Shown here: positions 5,500 through 14,580 of the stretch, piece after piece
How positions within the stretch are numbered: the stretch's first letter is position 1
How the letters are laid out: every line of letters starts with the position of its first letter
Source: CAYJLC01 sp044426345
GTDB taxonomy: Bacteria; Bacillota; Clostridia; Oscillospirales; Butyricicoccaceae
NCBI GenBank assembly: GCA_044426345.1
Contig: JAWXUP010000051.1
Span: 1-19,618 of the forward strand
DNA length: 19,618 nt
Direction of reading: 5' to 3'
Position numbers and translations under genes: made by a program
The notes under the pieces: model-generated
What the model was told of the DNA's origin: nothing
What the model saw: only the letters and a program-made list of their open reading frames with translations
Databases searched by the model: none

Positions 5500-7680
5500 A
5501 TGAAAAAATATAGCAATAAAGTTTTTTTATGTTTTTTAACTTTCTTTTTTATTATAATAACAATAATTGCAGTATCATATAACATATTCTTAGGAATTGT
5601 AAAAGAAGAGAAAACTAACTCTATGGCAAAAGAGATTGCCTCGCTAGTTGGTGATGTAGATGAACTTCTAACGGATAATGACTCTATGGTACGAAGTATA
5701 AAAGAAATTGATTTATTTTCAAAGATTAAAACAAATTCAAGCATAAATGAAGTGGAATACGCTAATATTTGCGAAGAAATTAGTAATATTATAAGCACTA
5801 GTCAAAATTGTATAGAGAATGTTTTTATATTTCAAGAAAATTCAGATTACATAATAACGCGTGATGGTACGGTGGAGAAAGACCATTTCTTCGAAACGTT
5901 TTATAAAAATTATCTATATAACTATAATTTCTTTTTAGAACAATTAGATGAGCAGTATTCAACAAAATATCTAACATCAGCGTATTTTAAGTATACAGGT
6001 ATCTTTTCTACTGGTGATGAAACACAAAAATTGATTCCACTAGTTTCAAAAGAGTACTATAATAGTAATTATTTGATAGTTATTATGATAGACGAAAATG
6101 AATTGCGTAAAATGATAGACAGTGATTTAAATGATACGTTGCTTGCATTTAGTCCACAGGGTATGCTTTTGACTAACGATAATGTAGCAATTGAAGATAC
6201 ATATGATTCGTTAGACGAGGCTTTAGATGGACAAACTGAGCTTAAATTTACTGACGAAGAAGGAAATATCATTTATATTAGCAAATCTGATGCTAGTGGC
6301 ATAATTTATCGTGATTTTGTGTCTAAAGAAATAATTAATGAAGACATTCTAAATATTTATAGTTTCCCTATGATGTTAACATTGTTAGCTTTCATAGTTG
6401 GTGGTGTGCTGAGTTTAGTGGTTACTAAAATTTTAACAGCACCAATAAAAGATTTAATGACACTTTTTGAGAGAAATGTTCAAAGGGATTCATTAAACGA
6501 CATAGATTTCATCAAAAATCAAGTAGGGAATATTATGTCGGAGAACAATATTTACTCCCAGGAGCTTGAAAATAAGAAAAATCAGCTTACCGAATTTTTA
6601 TATTTGTCTAAATTCAGAAAAATTTACAGTCATAATTTAGACAGCTTTGTCAAAGAAGACGAAGATTCTCAGCCTACAGAGAAAAATATGCTTATTTATA
6701 TTAAGATAAATTCAAAAGATTGTGACTATATAGAAGAAATAAAAAACAAACTTGGCGAATTTTTAAAAGACCAATTAAAATATATATTAATTATGGAACA
6801 ATATGAGATAATAATTAATATAATACCTACGGAAAGAGATATAAAAATAGCATTGCAGGAGTTTTTTAAAGAAATTGATGTGTGTATTACGGTGGTAATC
6901 GGCAGAGAGTACAATAAAGAAGAATTATCTGCGGATATGTACACCGAATTGGCAAGAGGTTCTAGATTTACAGAGTTATCGCACGAAACACAAGTGATTA
7001 ACCTTTCTGAACAAGAAAATATTGAAAATTTCTATATCTTTTTTACTTCTAGAGAGCGTAAAGAACTTTATGATGGTATTTTTAGCGTAAATCAAGATGG
7101 TGTTTTGGAAATAATCAAAATGCTACTTATTAAAAATAAAGAGCAAGGCGTAAAAAATTATTATTTAGCTTTGTGTTGTAAACGTATAATTAATGTTTGT
7201 ATGAATACTTTACAAGATGCTAGAAATGGATATTCGTCATCTATTAATATTGATGATGTAATAAACGTATTTTCAAATTTATATTTCTTCGAAGATTATA
7301 TTTCTGAAATGGAAAAATTCATAGGTCTTGTTATTGCGGATATGCCAAATATTCAAAGAGATGATGACGATGAGGTAGTTGCGAAAATTAAAAAATATGT
7401 TGCGGATAATTATCAGAAAAACTTCAGTTTAGAAAATTTATCAGAAAATCTTTCGATATCTAGAAGTTATATGTCTACATATTTTAAAGAAAAAACTAAT
7501 GTTAATTTGAGTACTTACATCACAAATTATCGAATAATGAAATCACTAGATTTGCTAAAATCTACAGATATGACTGTTCAAGAGATAAGTGATGAGGTTG
7601 GTATATTTAATGTGAATACCTTTATTCGAGTGTTCAAAAAATATATAGGAACAACGCCTGGTAGCTATAGAAAATCGTAA
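5500..7680 (+). CDS. Membrane-anchored AraC-family regulator of sugar uptake
   Basis: 726 aa from ATG 5500, chosen because AGGGAGG precedes it by 4 nt and the product then begins with a short basic stretch and a transmembrane helix (residues about 8-30). An upstream ATG at 5452 lacks a ribosome site. A large extracytoplasmic domain (about 31-284) is followed by a second helix (about 285-311), a HAMP-like start (TAPIKDLMTLFER), a middle cytoplasmic region, and a C-terminal double helix-turn-helix of AraC type (about 628-726; SLENLSENLSISRSYMSTYF, then TVQEISDEVGIFNVNTFIRVF). This is the architecture of Firmicute regulators found beside LplABC/YtcP-type importers. Inferred: it senses a sugar or binding protein outside the cell and activates the operon starting at 8012. 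It ends in its own terminator. Confidence 0.88.
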   Translation: MKKYSNKVFLCFLTFFFIIITIIAVSYNIFLGIVKEEKTNSMAKEIASLVGDVDELLTDNDSMVRSIKEIDLFSKIKTNSSINEVEYANICEEISNIISTSQNCIENVFIFQENSDYIITRDGTVEKDHFFETFYKNYLYNYNFFLEQLDEQYSTKYLTSAYFKYTGIFSTGDETQKLIPLVSKEYYNSNYLIVIMIDENELRKMIDSDLNDTLLAFSPQGMLLTNDNVAIEDTYDSLDEALDGQTELKFTDEEGNIIYISKSDASGIIYRDFVSKEIINEDILNIYSFPMMLTLLAFIVGGVLSLVVTKILTAPIKDLMTLFERNVQRDSLNDIDFIKNQVGNIMSENNIYSQELENKKNQLTEFLYLSKFRKIYSHNLDSFVKEDEDSQPTEKNMLIYIKINSKDCDYIEEIKNKLGEFLKDQLKYILIMEQYEIIINIIPTERDIKIALQEFFKEIDVCITVVIGREYNKEELSADMYTELARGSRFTELSHETQVINLSEQENIENFYIFFTSRERKELYDGIFSVNQDGVLEIIKMLLIKNKEQGVKNYYLALCCKRIINVCMNTLQDARNGYSSSINIDDVINVFSNLYFFEDYISEMEKFIGLVIADMPNIQRDDDDEVVAKIKKYVADNYQKNFSLENLSENLSISRSYMSTYFKEKTNVNLSTYITNYRIMKSLDLLKSTDMTVQEISDEVGIFNVNTFIRVFKKYIGTTPGSYRKS

Positions 7681-7697
7681 AAATTAACATTTTAATA

Positions 7698-7729
7698 ACG
7701 GATTTGTTGGAAAACAAGTCCGTTTTTTT
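7698..7729 (+). terminator. Terminator of the AraC-type regulator gene
   Basis: 11-bp stem ACGGATTTGTT / AACAAGTCCGT (7698-7708 with 7713-7723, one G-T pair), GGAA loop, seven Ts. Confidence 0.92.
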
Positions 7730-7793
7730 GCCATTTTATGTGTAAATTATAGTTGAACAGGATAAGATAAAAAAGCGATTGCAAAAGGATTTC

Positions 7794-7823
7794 TGTGCAT
7801 AATGTAAAAAAATGTAATGCACA
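7794..7823. promoter_or_regulatory. Dyad upstream of the sugar-uptake operon, possible operator
   Basis: Perfect 7-bp arms TGTGCAT (7794-7800) and ATGCACA (7817-7823), separated by 16 bp. It is about 190 bp before the binding-protein gene, in the 331-bp gap between the regulator and the operon it presumably controls. A possible but poor promoter lies downstream (TTGCAA 7913-7918, 15-bp spacer, TATAAG 7934-7939), as expected for an activated promoter. Binding by the AraC protein is inference only. Confidence 0.35.
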
Positions 7824-8011
7824 AATTATCTATATTGTACATAATCATAATTATTGAATATCTTTAATTTGTCCGAATAGACTAAAAACTTTGAAAAGTT
7901 GAGAAAAAACTATTGCAAAATTACTTGAAAAGGTATAAGATATTCCTACAGACAATTTGAAGGTTAATCCTTCTTGTGTTAAAAAAAGATATATTGAAAG
8001 GTATGAAAATT

Positions 8012-9607
8012 ATGAAAAGACTTTTAAGCGCGATGTTAGCAACTGCTTTAACGGCTTCTTTATTAGCAGGTTGTAGCAGTTCATCTGATTCAAGCTCTAG
8101 TTCTAGTTCTAGTTCTAGTTCATCTAGTTCAACAACTACAGAAACTACAGCAACTACAGAAACAGCAGGTATGACTTTACCTATGGATGATGTAACTCTT
8201 GAAGTTTTAATGCCATCACACACAAGTTACCCATTTGATTCTGAATGGCAAATTTTAGATGTTATTAAAGAAGAAACAGGCGTTACTTTAGACGTTAATG
8301 CAATCCTTAACACTAGCTCAGCTTTCCAAGAAAAATTAACAACAACTATGGTATCTGGCGATCTTCCAGACCTTATTTTCCCAATCAACAACAATGCTAT
8401 CAAAACTTATGGTAGTGATGGTGCGTTCATTAACTTAAACGATTATATGGATCAACTTCCAAACTTCTCAGCTTGGATGGCAGAAAATCCAGATGCTGAT
8501 TTAAACTACAAATCTTCTGATGGTTCTTTATATCAATTCCCATCAACTGGTCAACAAGAAGCAAACAGACGTTCTTGGATGTACAGAGCTGATATCTTCG
8601 AAGAAAATGGTATCGCAGTTCCAACAACTGATGAAGAATTATATGATGTATTAGTTGAATTAAAAACTATCTATCCTGATAGCTATCCTCTAGCATTCCG
8701 TGCTGGTACAGACCAACTAGGTTACTTTGCATCTCAATGGGGTACTTGTTCTACAGCGTTTAATACTACAAGCAGATTCCTTGATATCACTGATAGTGGT
8801 AACGGCGAATGGGAATTTGGTCCTATAACTGATGAATACAAAGCAATGTTAGAATTCTTCTGTGAATTATACAAAGAAGGTCTAGTAATTCCTAACTTCC
8901 TTTCTATTTCAGATGCTGAATGGGAAGAAGTTATCGCTAACAGTACATCTTTCATCACTCTTGACTACCAAGGTCGTATTGATACATTTAACTTAGCAGC
9001 TGAAGAAGGTTCTGGATTCCGTATGGAATACATGGCTCCTATCACTACTAGCACAAACGATGTTCAACGTTTCCCAGATGCAAGAACTGGTAACTACGGT
9101 TATATCATCTGCTCAACTACTGATAAATTAGACGAATGTCTAGCTTACTGTGACTGGTGGTACTCTGAAGAAGCTCAACAACTTTCAGCATGGGGTATTG
9201 AAGGCGTTGACTCTGAACAAGTTGATGGCGAATGGCAATATATCGACTACACAACTACTACAGAAGTTAAAACTAATGCTGGTCTAGGTACTTACGGTAT
9301 GTACCAAGTATTCGATTACGATGCAACTCTAACACTTGCTTCTGATGAATTAAAATATGCTTTCCAAGAATGTGTTAATTACGATTTATGGATGCAACCT
9401 CAATTCCAATGGGATGATGACGAACAAAAAATTGTTGAAAACGTAGCTGCTCCACTTGTTGACTATGTACAAGAAATGATTTCATTGTTTATGACTAATC
9501 AACTTGACTTCTCTGAATGGGATAATTATGTAGCAACTGTTGAATCTATGGGTCTTTCTCAATTAGTAGAAATCCATGAATCTGCATACGCTCGTTTAAC
9601 TCAATAA
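8012..9607 (+). CDS. Sugar ABC transporter solute-binding lipoprotein (LplA/YtcQ type)
   Basis: 531 aa. ATG 8012 is chosen because GAAAGG lies 10 nt upstream; ATG 8003 would leave 1 nt. Signal peptide MKRLLSAMLATALTASLLAGC, lipobox LLAGC with Cys21. It is followed by a low-complexity Ser then Thr tether (about 22-52), partly from repeated AGTTCT codon pairs. The mature domain (LEVLMPSHTSYPFDSEWQIL onward) has the size and pattern of family-1 binding proteins for oligosaccharides, with many Trp/Tyr/Asp residues and the late segment EAQQLSAWGIEG usual in this group. It would bind an oligosaccharide or uronide at the cell surface and deliver it to the two permeases downstream. The actual sugar cannot be read from the sequence. 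Confidence 0.9.
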   Translation: MKRLLSAMLATALTASLLAGCSSSSDSSSSSSSSSSSSSSTTTETTATTETAGMTLPMDDVTLEVLMPSHTSYPFDSEWQILDVIKEETGVTLDVNAILNTSSAFQEKLTTTMVSGDLPDLIFPINNNAIKTYGSDGAFINLNDYMDQLPNFSAWMAENPDADLNYKSSDGSLYQFPSTGQQEANRRSWMYRADIFEENGIAVPTTDEELYDVLVELKTIYPDSYPLAFRAGTDQLGYFASQWGTCSTAFNTTSRFLDITDSGNGEWEFGPITDEYKAMLEFFCELYKEGLVIPNFLSISDAEWEEVIANSTSFITLDYQGRIDTFNLAAEEGSGFRMEYMAPITTSTNDVQRFPDARTGNYGYIICSTTDKLDECLAYCDWWYSEEAQQLSAWGIEGVDSEQVDGEWQYIDYTTTTEVKTNAGLGTYGMYQVFDYDATLTLASDELKYAFQECVNYDLWMQPQFQWDDDEQKIVENVAAPLVDYVQEMISLFMTNQLDFSEWDNYVATVESMGLSQLVEIHESAYARLTQ

Positions 9608-9636
9608 TCACCAAGGATTAGAAAGGGAGATTTTTG

Positions 9637-10581
9637 ATGGCAACTCTAACAACACAAAAAGAAACTACAAAGAGACCTAATAAGTTTCTTAAAAAATTAA
9701 ATCAAAATAAATACTTAATGATATTATTTGCTCCTTGCCTAATCTATTATCTAGTATTTAAATATGCTCCAATGTGGGGTGTAATAATCGCATTCTATGA
9801 TTACAGCCCATTCCTAGGTCTAGCTGGTTCAGATTGGATCGGACTTGAAAATTTCCATACATTCTTCGCTTCGCCAATAGCGATAAGAGCAATCAAAAAT
9901 AGTATAGTATTGGGTCTCCAAATGATAGCATTTGGATTCCCAGCACCTATAGTTTTTGCTTTGGTTTTAAATGAAGTATCTGGTATGAAAACTAAAAAAT
10001 TCGTACAAACTGTAAGTTATATGCCTCACTTTTTATCAGCCGTTGTAATAGTAGGTTTAATTCAAAACTTCTTCTCACCTATCAATGGTATTGTTAATAC
10101 TATTATAGTTGCGTTAGGTGGCACATCATTCAACTTTATTGAATCTGCCGCTTGGTTTAGACCTTTATTCGTAGGTTCTGATATATGGGCACAAATGGGT
10201 TGGGGCGCTATCGTTTATATGGCAGCTTTAACTAATATAGACCCAGCTTTATACGAAGCTGCATCTATTGACGGTGCAAATAGATGGCAACAAATGATAA
10301 GTATCACACTTCCATCTCTTGCTCCAACAATTATTACAATGTTATTATTAAGAATCGGTTCTATTTTAACTGTAAGCTTAGAAAAAGCATTGTTACTTCA
10401 AAATGCAGTAACGTATTCAACATCAGATTTAATTGATACACTGGTATACAGAACAGGTATTGTAAGTGGTAACTTTAGCTATGCTACTACTATCGGCTTA
10501 TTTAACTCTGTAGTATGTCTGATTTTATTAATTGTTTCTAACTTTTTAGCTAACCGTTTCTCAGATTCTGGGCTATTTTAA
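9637..10581 (+). CDS. Carbohydrate ABC transporter permease (LplB type)
   Basis: 314 aa with six predicted transmembrane segments after a basic cytoplasmic start. The binding-protein-dependent permease loop is present: YEAASIDGANRWQQMISITLPS with Glu207 opening the EAA motif that docks the ATPase. FKYAPMWGVIIAFYDYSPF near the N-terminus is typical of LplB/YtcP-type CUT1 permeases. Start ATG 9637 has GGGAGA upstream; the preceding in-frame TTG is not needed. It lies 29 bp after the binding protein and 11 bp before the second permease, so one transcript is likely. No ATPase gene follows, which is normal for this class, where MsmX/UgpC-like ATPases are shared. Confidence 0.92.
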   Translation: MATLTTQKETTKRPNKFLKKLNQNKYLMILFAPCLIYYLVFKYAPMWGVIIAFYDYSPFLGLAGSDWIGLENFHTFFASPIAIRAIKNSIVLGLQMIAFGFPAPIVFALVLNEVSGMKTKKFVQTVSYMPHFLSAVVIVGLIQNFFSPINGIVNTIIVALGGTSFNFIESAAWFRPLFVGSDIWAQMGWGAIVYMAALTNIDPALYEAASIDGANRWQQMISITLPSLAPTIITMLLLRIGSILTVSLEKALLLQNAVTYSTSDLIDTLVYRTGIVSGNFSYATTIGLFNSVVCLILLIVSNFLANRFSDSGLF

Positions 10582-10592
10582 GGAGAGGTATT

Positions 10593-11450
10593 ATGATAAA
10601 GAAAAAAAATTGGTCATTTATAATAATGACAACGCTACTTCTCTCATTTGTTTGTGCCGTAATTATATTACCATTTATGCATATGATTGCTGTTTCATTT
10701 TCTAGTTCTACAGAAGCGATGAAAGGTACTGTTGGTCTTATTCCAAAAGGATTTAATATCGAGATGTATAAAAAAGTATTCGAAAACAAAGAAATTCTTA
10801 CTTCATATCGTAATACTATTGTATATACTACTATTGGTACAACACTTTCTTTAGTTGTAACATCAATGGGTGCTTATGCACTTAGCAAAAAATCTTTTAT
10901 AGGTTACAGAGTATTTTCATTTATGATTATATTCACAATGTTCTTTAGTGGTGGTATGATTCCTACTTACTTAATTGTAAGAGAATTAGGTATTCTTGAC
11001 ACTATGTGGTGTTGTATCTTACCAACAGCTGTAACAACTTGGAACTTCATCATTATGCGTAGTTTCTTCTCAGCTTTCCCACACGAAATCGAAGAAGCAG
11101 GTGCGATAGATGGTCTTAATGATATTGGTATATTCTTGAGACTAGTTGTTCCTTCATCAAAAGCAGTATTCGCAACAATTGGTTTATACTATGCGGTAGG
11201 TTTATGGAATGCGTACTTCGGTCCATTCATTTACTTATCAGACAGAGAACTATTCCCATTGCAATTAATTTTAAGAGAAGTTTTAGCATATGGTACAGCA
11301 TCAGCAGACGGTGGTGCAGATACGGCCGTATCAGAAGCATCATTAAAATATGCAACAATCTTAGTTTCTGTATTACCAATTATGTGTGTTTACCCATTCA
11401 TTCAAAAATACTTTGCAAAAGGTGTTATGATTGGTTCGGTAAAAGGCTAA
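10593..11450 (+). CDS. Carbohydrate ABC transporter permease (LplC/YtcP type)
   Basis: 285 aa, six predicted transmembrane segments. It is the partner of the previous permease in the heterodimeric channel. The EAA loop reads EEAGAIDGLNDIGIFLRLVVP, starting at Glu167. PTYLIVRELGILDTMW and the C-terminal ending FAKGVMIGSVKG are characteristic of the YtcP/LplC subgroup. Ribosome site AAGGAGAGG lies 5-6 nt before the ATG. A terminator follows 26 bp after the stop, so the transporter proper ends here and the isomerase gene downstream is either read-through or separately started. Confidence 0.92.
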   Translation: MIKKKNWSFIIMTTLLLSFVCAVIILPFMHMIAVSFSSSTEAMKGTVGLIPKGFNIEMYKKVFENKEILTSYRNTIVYTTIGTTLSLVVTSMGAYALSKKSFIGYRVFSFMIIFTMFFSGGMIPTYLIVRELGILDTMWCCILPTAVTTWNFIIMRSFFSAFPHEIEEAGAIDGLNDIGIFLRLVVPSSKAVFATIGLYYAVGLWNAYFGPFIYLSDRELFPLQLILREVLAYGTASADGGADTAVSEASLKYATILVSVLPIMCVYPFIQKYFAKGVMIGSVKG

Positions 11451-11476
11451 TTAGCGATATTTTAATATTAAATTTA

Positions 11477-11508
11477 GGGCGAATAGTTTTCTATTCGTCC
11501 TTTGTTTT
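11477..11508 (+). terminator. Terminator after the sugar permeases
   Basis: 10-bp stem GGGCGAATAG / CTATTCGTCC (11477-11486 with 11491-11500, one G-T pair), TTTT loop, tail TTTGTTTT. Because the T tail is interrupted and the isomerase follows within 45 bp, partial read-through is plausible. Confidence 0.85.
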
Positions 11509-11551
11509 ATGAAAATATATTTATAAACTAAAAATTTTGAGAGGTGTAGAT

Positions 11552-12376
11552 ATGAAAATAAGTTGTTTACCAGTGTCGTTGTTTGACGAAATTTGTAGCG
11601 GAAAAATGGATATTTTAGATTGGGCTAGAGAAGCTAAAACTATGGGCTATGACGGTATAGATATTAGTATGATGTTTTTGAAAAATAAAACTCCGTATTA
11701 TATTAGAACGCTAAAAGAAGGTCTGCAAGAGCTAGAAATGCCAATCGCTATGATGACAACATATCCAGATTTCACACACCCAGACCCTGTTCAGCGTGAA
11801 CGTGAATTGTTATATTTACTTGCAGAAATTGCTTTTTGCTCACAAATGGACATAAAATACCTTAGAATTTTAGCAGGTCAAGACCATTATGGCGTGGATT
11901 ATAAACAAAGCGTTGCAAATGTTATTGAATACTTCAAACGCTCGGCTGAGTATGCTGATAAATTTGGCGTTGAATTATTATACGAAGACCACGCAAAACC
12001 AGGCGCTTGGGATATTATCGATTTTAGTTATGACCCTAAAATTTTCCTTGAAATTTACGAAGGAATTAAGGAAACAAGCATTGGAATTAATTTTGATACA
12101 GGGAATATTTCTGCATTTGGAGATGACCCTATGGAAATCTTGAAAAAACTAGATGTTGCAAAAATAAAAACTATCCACGTTACTGATATGAAACAAGTTG
12201 GTGTATTCGACCCTTGCGTTATTGGTCAGGGTGTTACAGATAATCCGGCAGTTTTCAAATATATAAAAGAACGTGGGTTTGATGGTTGGCTTTGTATCGA
12301 AGAGGCTAGCAATTGTGGACTTGAAGGAATAAAAAAAGCTCACGATTATGTGCAAGAAATTTGGAATAATGCGTAA
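11552..12376 (+). CDS. Sugar phosphate isomerase/epimerase-like TIM-barrel protein
   Basis: 274 aa, xylose-isomerase-like TIM barrel (AP endonuclease family 2 superfamily, COG1082). Candidate metal ligands are in the expected order: Glu145 (LLYEDHAKP), Asp182 (NFDTGN), His209 (TIHVTD) and Glu250 (CIEEAS). ATG 11552 follows GAGAGGTG; an upstream TTG at 11537 would overlap that ribosome site. It would interconvert or epimerise the imported sugar or its derivative in the cytoplasm; the substrate is unknown. Its position after the importer suggests that it starts catabolism of the same substrate. Sugar-specific hydrolases or dehydrogenases are not in the window. Confidence 0.85.
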   Translation: MKISCLPVSLFDEICSGKMDILDWAREAKTMGYDGIDISMMFLKNKTPYYIRTLKEGLQELEMPIAMMTTYPDFTHPDPVQRERELLYLLAEIAFCSQMDIKYLRILAGQDHYGVDYKQSVANVIEYFKRSAEYADKFGVELLYEDHAKPGAWDIIDFSYDPKIFLEIYEGIKETSIGINFDTGNISAFGDDPMEILKKLDVAKIKTIHVTDMKQVGVFDPCVIGQGVTDNPAVFKYIKERGFDGWLCIEEASNCGLEGIKKAHDYVQEIWNNA

Positions 12377-12382
12377 AAAAAT

Positions 12383-12418
12383 AATCCCTATCGACGTTGA
12401 AATCAACAGGGATTTTTT
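12383..12418. terminator. Shared terminator between convergent genes
   Basis: Outer stem AATCCCT / AGGGATT (12383-12389 with 12408-12414) enclosing an inner GTTGA/TCAAC stem, with T run on the plus strand and an A run (T run on the minus strand) on the other side. It can serve both the isomerase and the convergent transporter gene. Confidence 0.8.
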
Positions 12419-12436
12419 GCGTTATAAAGTTGTGTT

Positions 12437-13543
12437 TTAAACGATACCCATACACCATTCTACAGAAATTGCAACAATTACAACTAAAGCAGAGATTATA
12501 AAACCGTGTAACATAGGTTTAGGACCTGATTTTTTCATATCTTTAAAACTTGTATTCAAACCAATTGCCGCAAGGGCAGACACCATTAAAAATTTACTTA
12601 CCTCTTTAGCTAGAGCAGAAATTTCAGTTGGTATAATATTAAAGCTATTTACTATAGCCAGAGCGATAAAACCAACAATAAACCAAGGGAAAATAGATAA
12701 AATATTAAGCTTACCTTTGTTGCTATTATTAGTGCTAATTGGAGAACTGATTTTATCAAGTTGGCTTACTTCGTATTTTTCACCTTTTTGATTTGCAGTC
12801 GATAAAGTTTGTTGTAAGCTCGCATTTTCTTTGGTTTTAACACGAATATTTATATAGGTGAATGCTAGGACGGTTGGGATTATAGACAGCGTACGAGTTA
12901 ATTTTACCATAGTTGCGAAATCACCAGCGGCCTCGCTAAATGCATAACCAGCAGCAACAACGCTAGATGTATCATTTACAGCAGTACCGGCCCATAAACC
13001 GTATGCCATATCGCTTAATCCTAAAAAATTACCCATAATAGGGAACAGAATTATCATTGCCATATCGAATAAAAAAGTAGCCGACATTGCATAGGCGATA
13101 TCTGTATCATCGGCATCAATAACGGGAGCAATAGCAGCAATAGCAGAACCACCACAAATGCCAGTACCAGCAGAGATTAGATTTGACAATTTCCAGTTTA
13201 AACCAAGAACTTTACCGATGAAATATCCACCACCAAAACAAGTTAGTAAAGTGAAAAACATAACTGTAAGAGACATTTTGCCAACGGTTAAAATTGTGCT
13301 GATGCTAAGTGAAGCACCGAGTAAAATAATTGCAAATTTCAAAACTTTTTTAGATGTGAATTTGAGTCCAGCACTTAGTGATTGTGGTTTCCAAAAAGAA
13401 TTTAAAATCATACCGATGAAAAGAGCGATAACAGAACCACCAATTAAAGGAATTGGAAGTGCATTTTCTATAGATGTTGCAACGAATGCGATTAAAATTG
13501 CTACTAAAAAACCAGGAGCAATTGCTTTAGTTTTTGAAATCAT
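12437..13543 (-). CDS. yeiH: YeiH family putative sulfate exporter (UPF0324)
   Basis: 368-aa polytopic membrane protein with about ten hydrophobic segments. Family landmarks: PLIGGSVIALFIGMILN near the N-terminus, KFAIILLGASLSISTIL, LISAGTGICGGSAIAAIAPVI, and WAGTAVNDTSSVVAAGYAFS in the middle. A poorly conserved, charged stretch (about residues 230-270, KTKENAS to NSNKGK) separates the two halves. Start ATG 13543 has AGGTAGG upstream on the minus strand. Members have been annotated as sulfate exporters, but substrate evidence is weak across the family. It is divergent from a LysR gene, repeating the yeiH-yeiE arrangement, so control by that regulator is likely. Confidence 0.9.
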   Translation of the reverse strand: MISKTKAIAPGFLVAILIAFVATSIENALPIPLIGGSVIALFIGMILNSFWKPQSLSAGLKFTSKKVLKFAIILLGASLSISTILTVGKMSLTVMFFTLLTCFGGGYFIGKVLGLNWKLSNLISAGTGICGGSAIAAIAPVIDADDTDIAYAMSATFLFDMAMIILFPIMGNFLGLSDMAYGLWAGTAVNDTSSVVAAGYAFSEAAGDFATMVKLTRTLSIIPTVLAFTYINIRVKTKENASLQQTLSTANQKGEKYEVSQLDKISSPISTNNSNKGKLNILSIFPWFIVGFIALAIVNSFNIIPTEISALAKEVSKFLMVSALAAIGLNTSFKDMKKSGPKPMLHGFIISALVVIVAISVEWCMGIV

Positions 13544-13577
13544 TGGAATTTCCTACCTTTTTTTTATTTATGTATTT

Positions 13578-13599
13578 ATTATATCACGAAAATATGATA
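13578..13599. promoter_or_regulatory. yeiH -10 box overlapped by a LysR-type dyad
   Basis: On the minus strand TATAAT lies at 13578-13583 with no good -35 at 17 bp. A dyad TATCA-N8-TGATA (13582-13599) overlaps its upstream edge. LysR regulators usually bind interrupted dyads near the divergent promoter; the poor -35 fits an activated promoter. Assignment of the dyad to the adjacent LysR protein is inference. Confidence 0.4.
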
Positions 13600-13654
13600 A
13601 AATAAAATAATCAATAGTTATTATTTGATAATTTATATTTATTGAGGTTAGAAT

Positions 13655-14509
13655 ATGATAGATAATCGAATTTATACATTTTTAAAATTATGCGAGGTTA
13701 TGAATTATAGAAAAACTGCTACTTTGCTTAATATGACACAACCTGCAGTAACTCAGCATATTCAGGCGTTGGAAAATATGTACAAATGCAAATTATTTAA
13801 TTATGAAGGAAAAGTTTTATCAAAAACGGAACAAGCTATAAAACTTGAGGAATATGCACGTTCGGTGGTTTATAACGAAAAAAGTTTTAAAGAACGTATT
13901 TTTGATACGGATAAAGTGAAAATTTCGTTCGGAGCAACCAAAACAGTAGGGGATTACGTAATAAATGAGGCAGTATTGAATATTTTGCAAGATAATGCTA
14001 TGCAAGTAAATTTTATTGTTGATAATACAAAACACCTATTTGAGCAATTAAATACATTCGAGCTTGATTTTTTGATGATAGAAGGATATTTTGATAAAAG
14101 TAAGTATGATTATAGGTTGATTCGTAACGAAGAGTTAGTAGGAATATGCTCAAAAGACCATAAATTTGCTAATAAAAGCGTTACACTTGAGGAAATATTC
14201 AAAGAACACGTTATTCTGCGTGAGCAAGGTTCAGGTACTAGGAATGTGTTAAGCAATTTTTTAAATGAAAAAAACAGCTCATTTGAACAATTCGAAAAGA
14301 CCTCTACGATTAGTAGTTTTGCATTAATTCAACAGGCTGTGGAAAAAAACATTGCAATTTCATTTGTATATGCTGCGATACCACTGAAAAATGATAGCAT
14401 TGCGACATTTAGGATAAAAAATAACAAGATTTTTCACGAGTTGAACTGTGTTTTTTTGAAAAATACGCAAGCATTTGAGCGTATTGCTGAGGTTATGGAT
14501 AAAATATAA
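13655..14509 (+). CDS. LysR-family transcriptional regulator
   Basis: 284 aa. Residues 1-60 are the LysR winged HTH: YTFLKLCEVMNYRKTATLLN, then TQPAVTQHIQALENMYKCKLF. The remainder is a substrate-binding-like effector domain (KISFGATKTVGDYVI, then LDFLMIEGYFDK and HVILREQGSGTRNVL), slightly shorter than average for the family. Ribosome site GAGG precedes ATG 13655. It is divergent from yeiH with 111 bp between the starts. By analogy with YeiE/CysL-type regulators it would activate yeiH in response to a small anion or amino-acid-related ligand; the ligand is unknown. No convincing terminator is seen after the stop. Confidence 0.9.
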   Translation: MIDNRIYTFLKLCEVMNYRKTATLLNMTQPAVTQHIQALENMYKCKLFNYEGKVLSKTEQAIKLEEYARSVVYNEKSFKERIFDTDKVKISFGATKTVGDYVINEAVLNILQDNAMQVNFIVDNTKHLFEQLNTFELDFLMIEGYFDKSKYDYRLIRNEELVGICSKDHKFANKSVTLEEIFKEHVILREQGSGTRNVLSNFLNEKNSSFEQFEKTSTISSFALIQQAVEKNIAISFVYAAIPLKNDSIATFRIKNNKIFHELNCVFLKNTQAFERIAEVMDKI

Positions 14510-14580
14510 ATTTATTTTGAAAATAGATTAGATAAGAAGTGGTAAGTTTTTAATAATAAGCGAAAAAATTTCGGACAGAT

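Noticed and set aside
8082..8164. Ser/Thr-codon repeat (AGTTCT units) as a regulatory microsatellite
   Set aside because: It is in frame and encodes the low-complexity tether common after the lipid-modified Cys of binding lipoproteins.
13158..13610. Plus-strand 150-codon open frame opposite yeiH
   Set aside because: Antisense shadow of a well-supported membrane protein gene; no ribosome site or recognisable domain.
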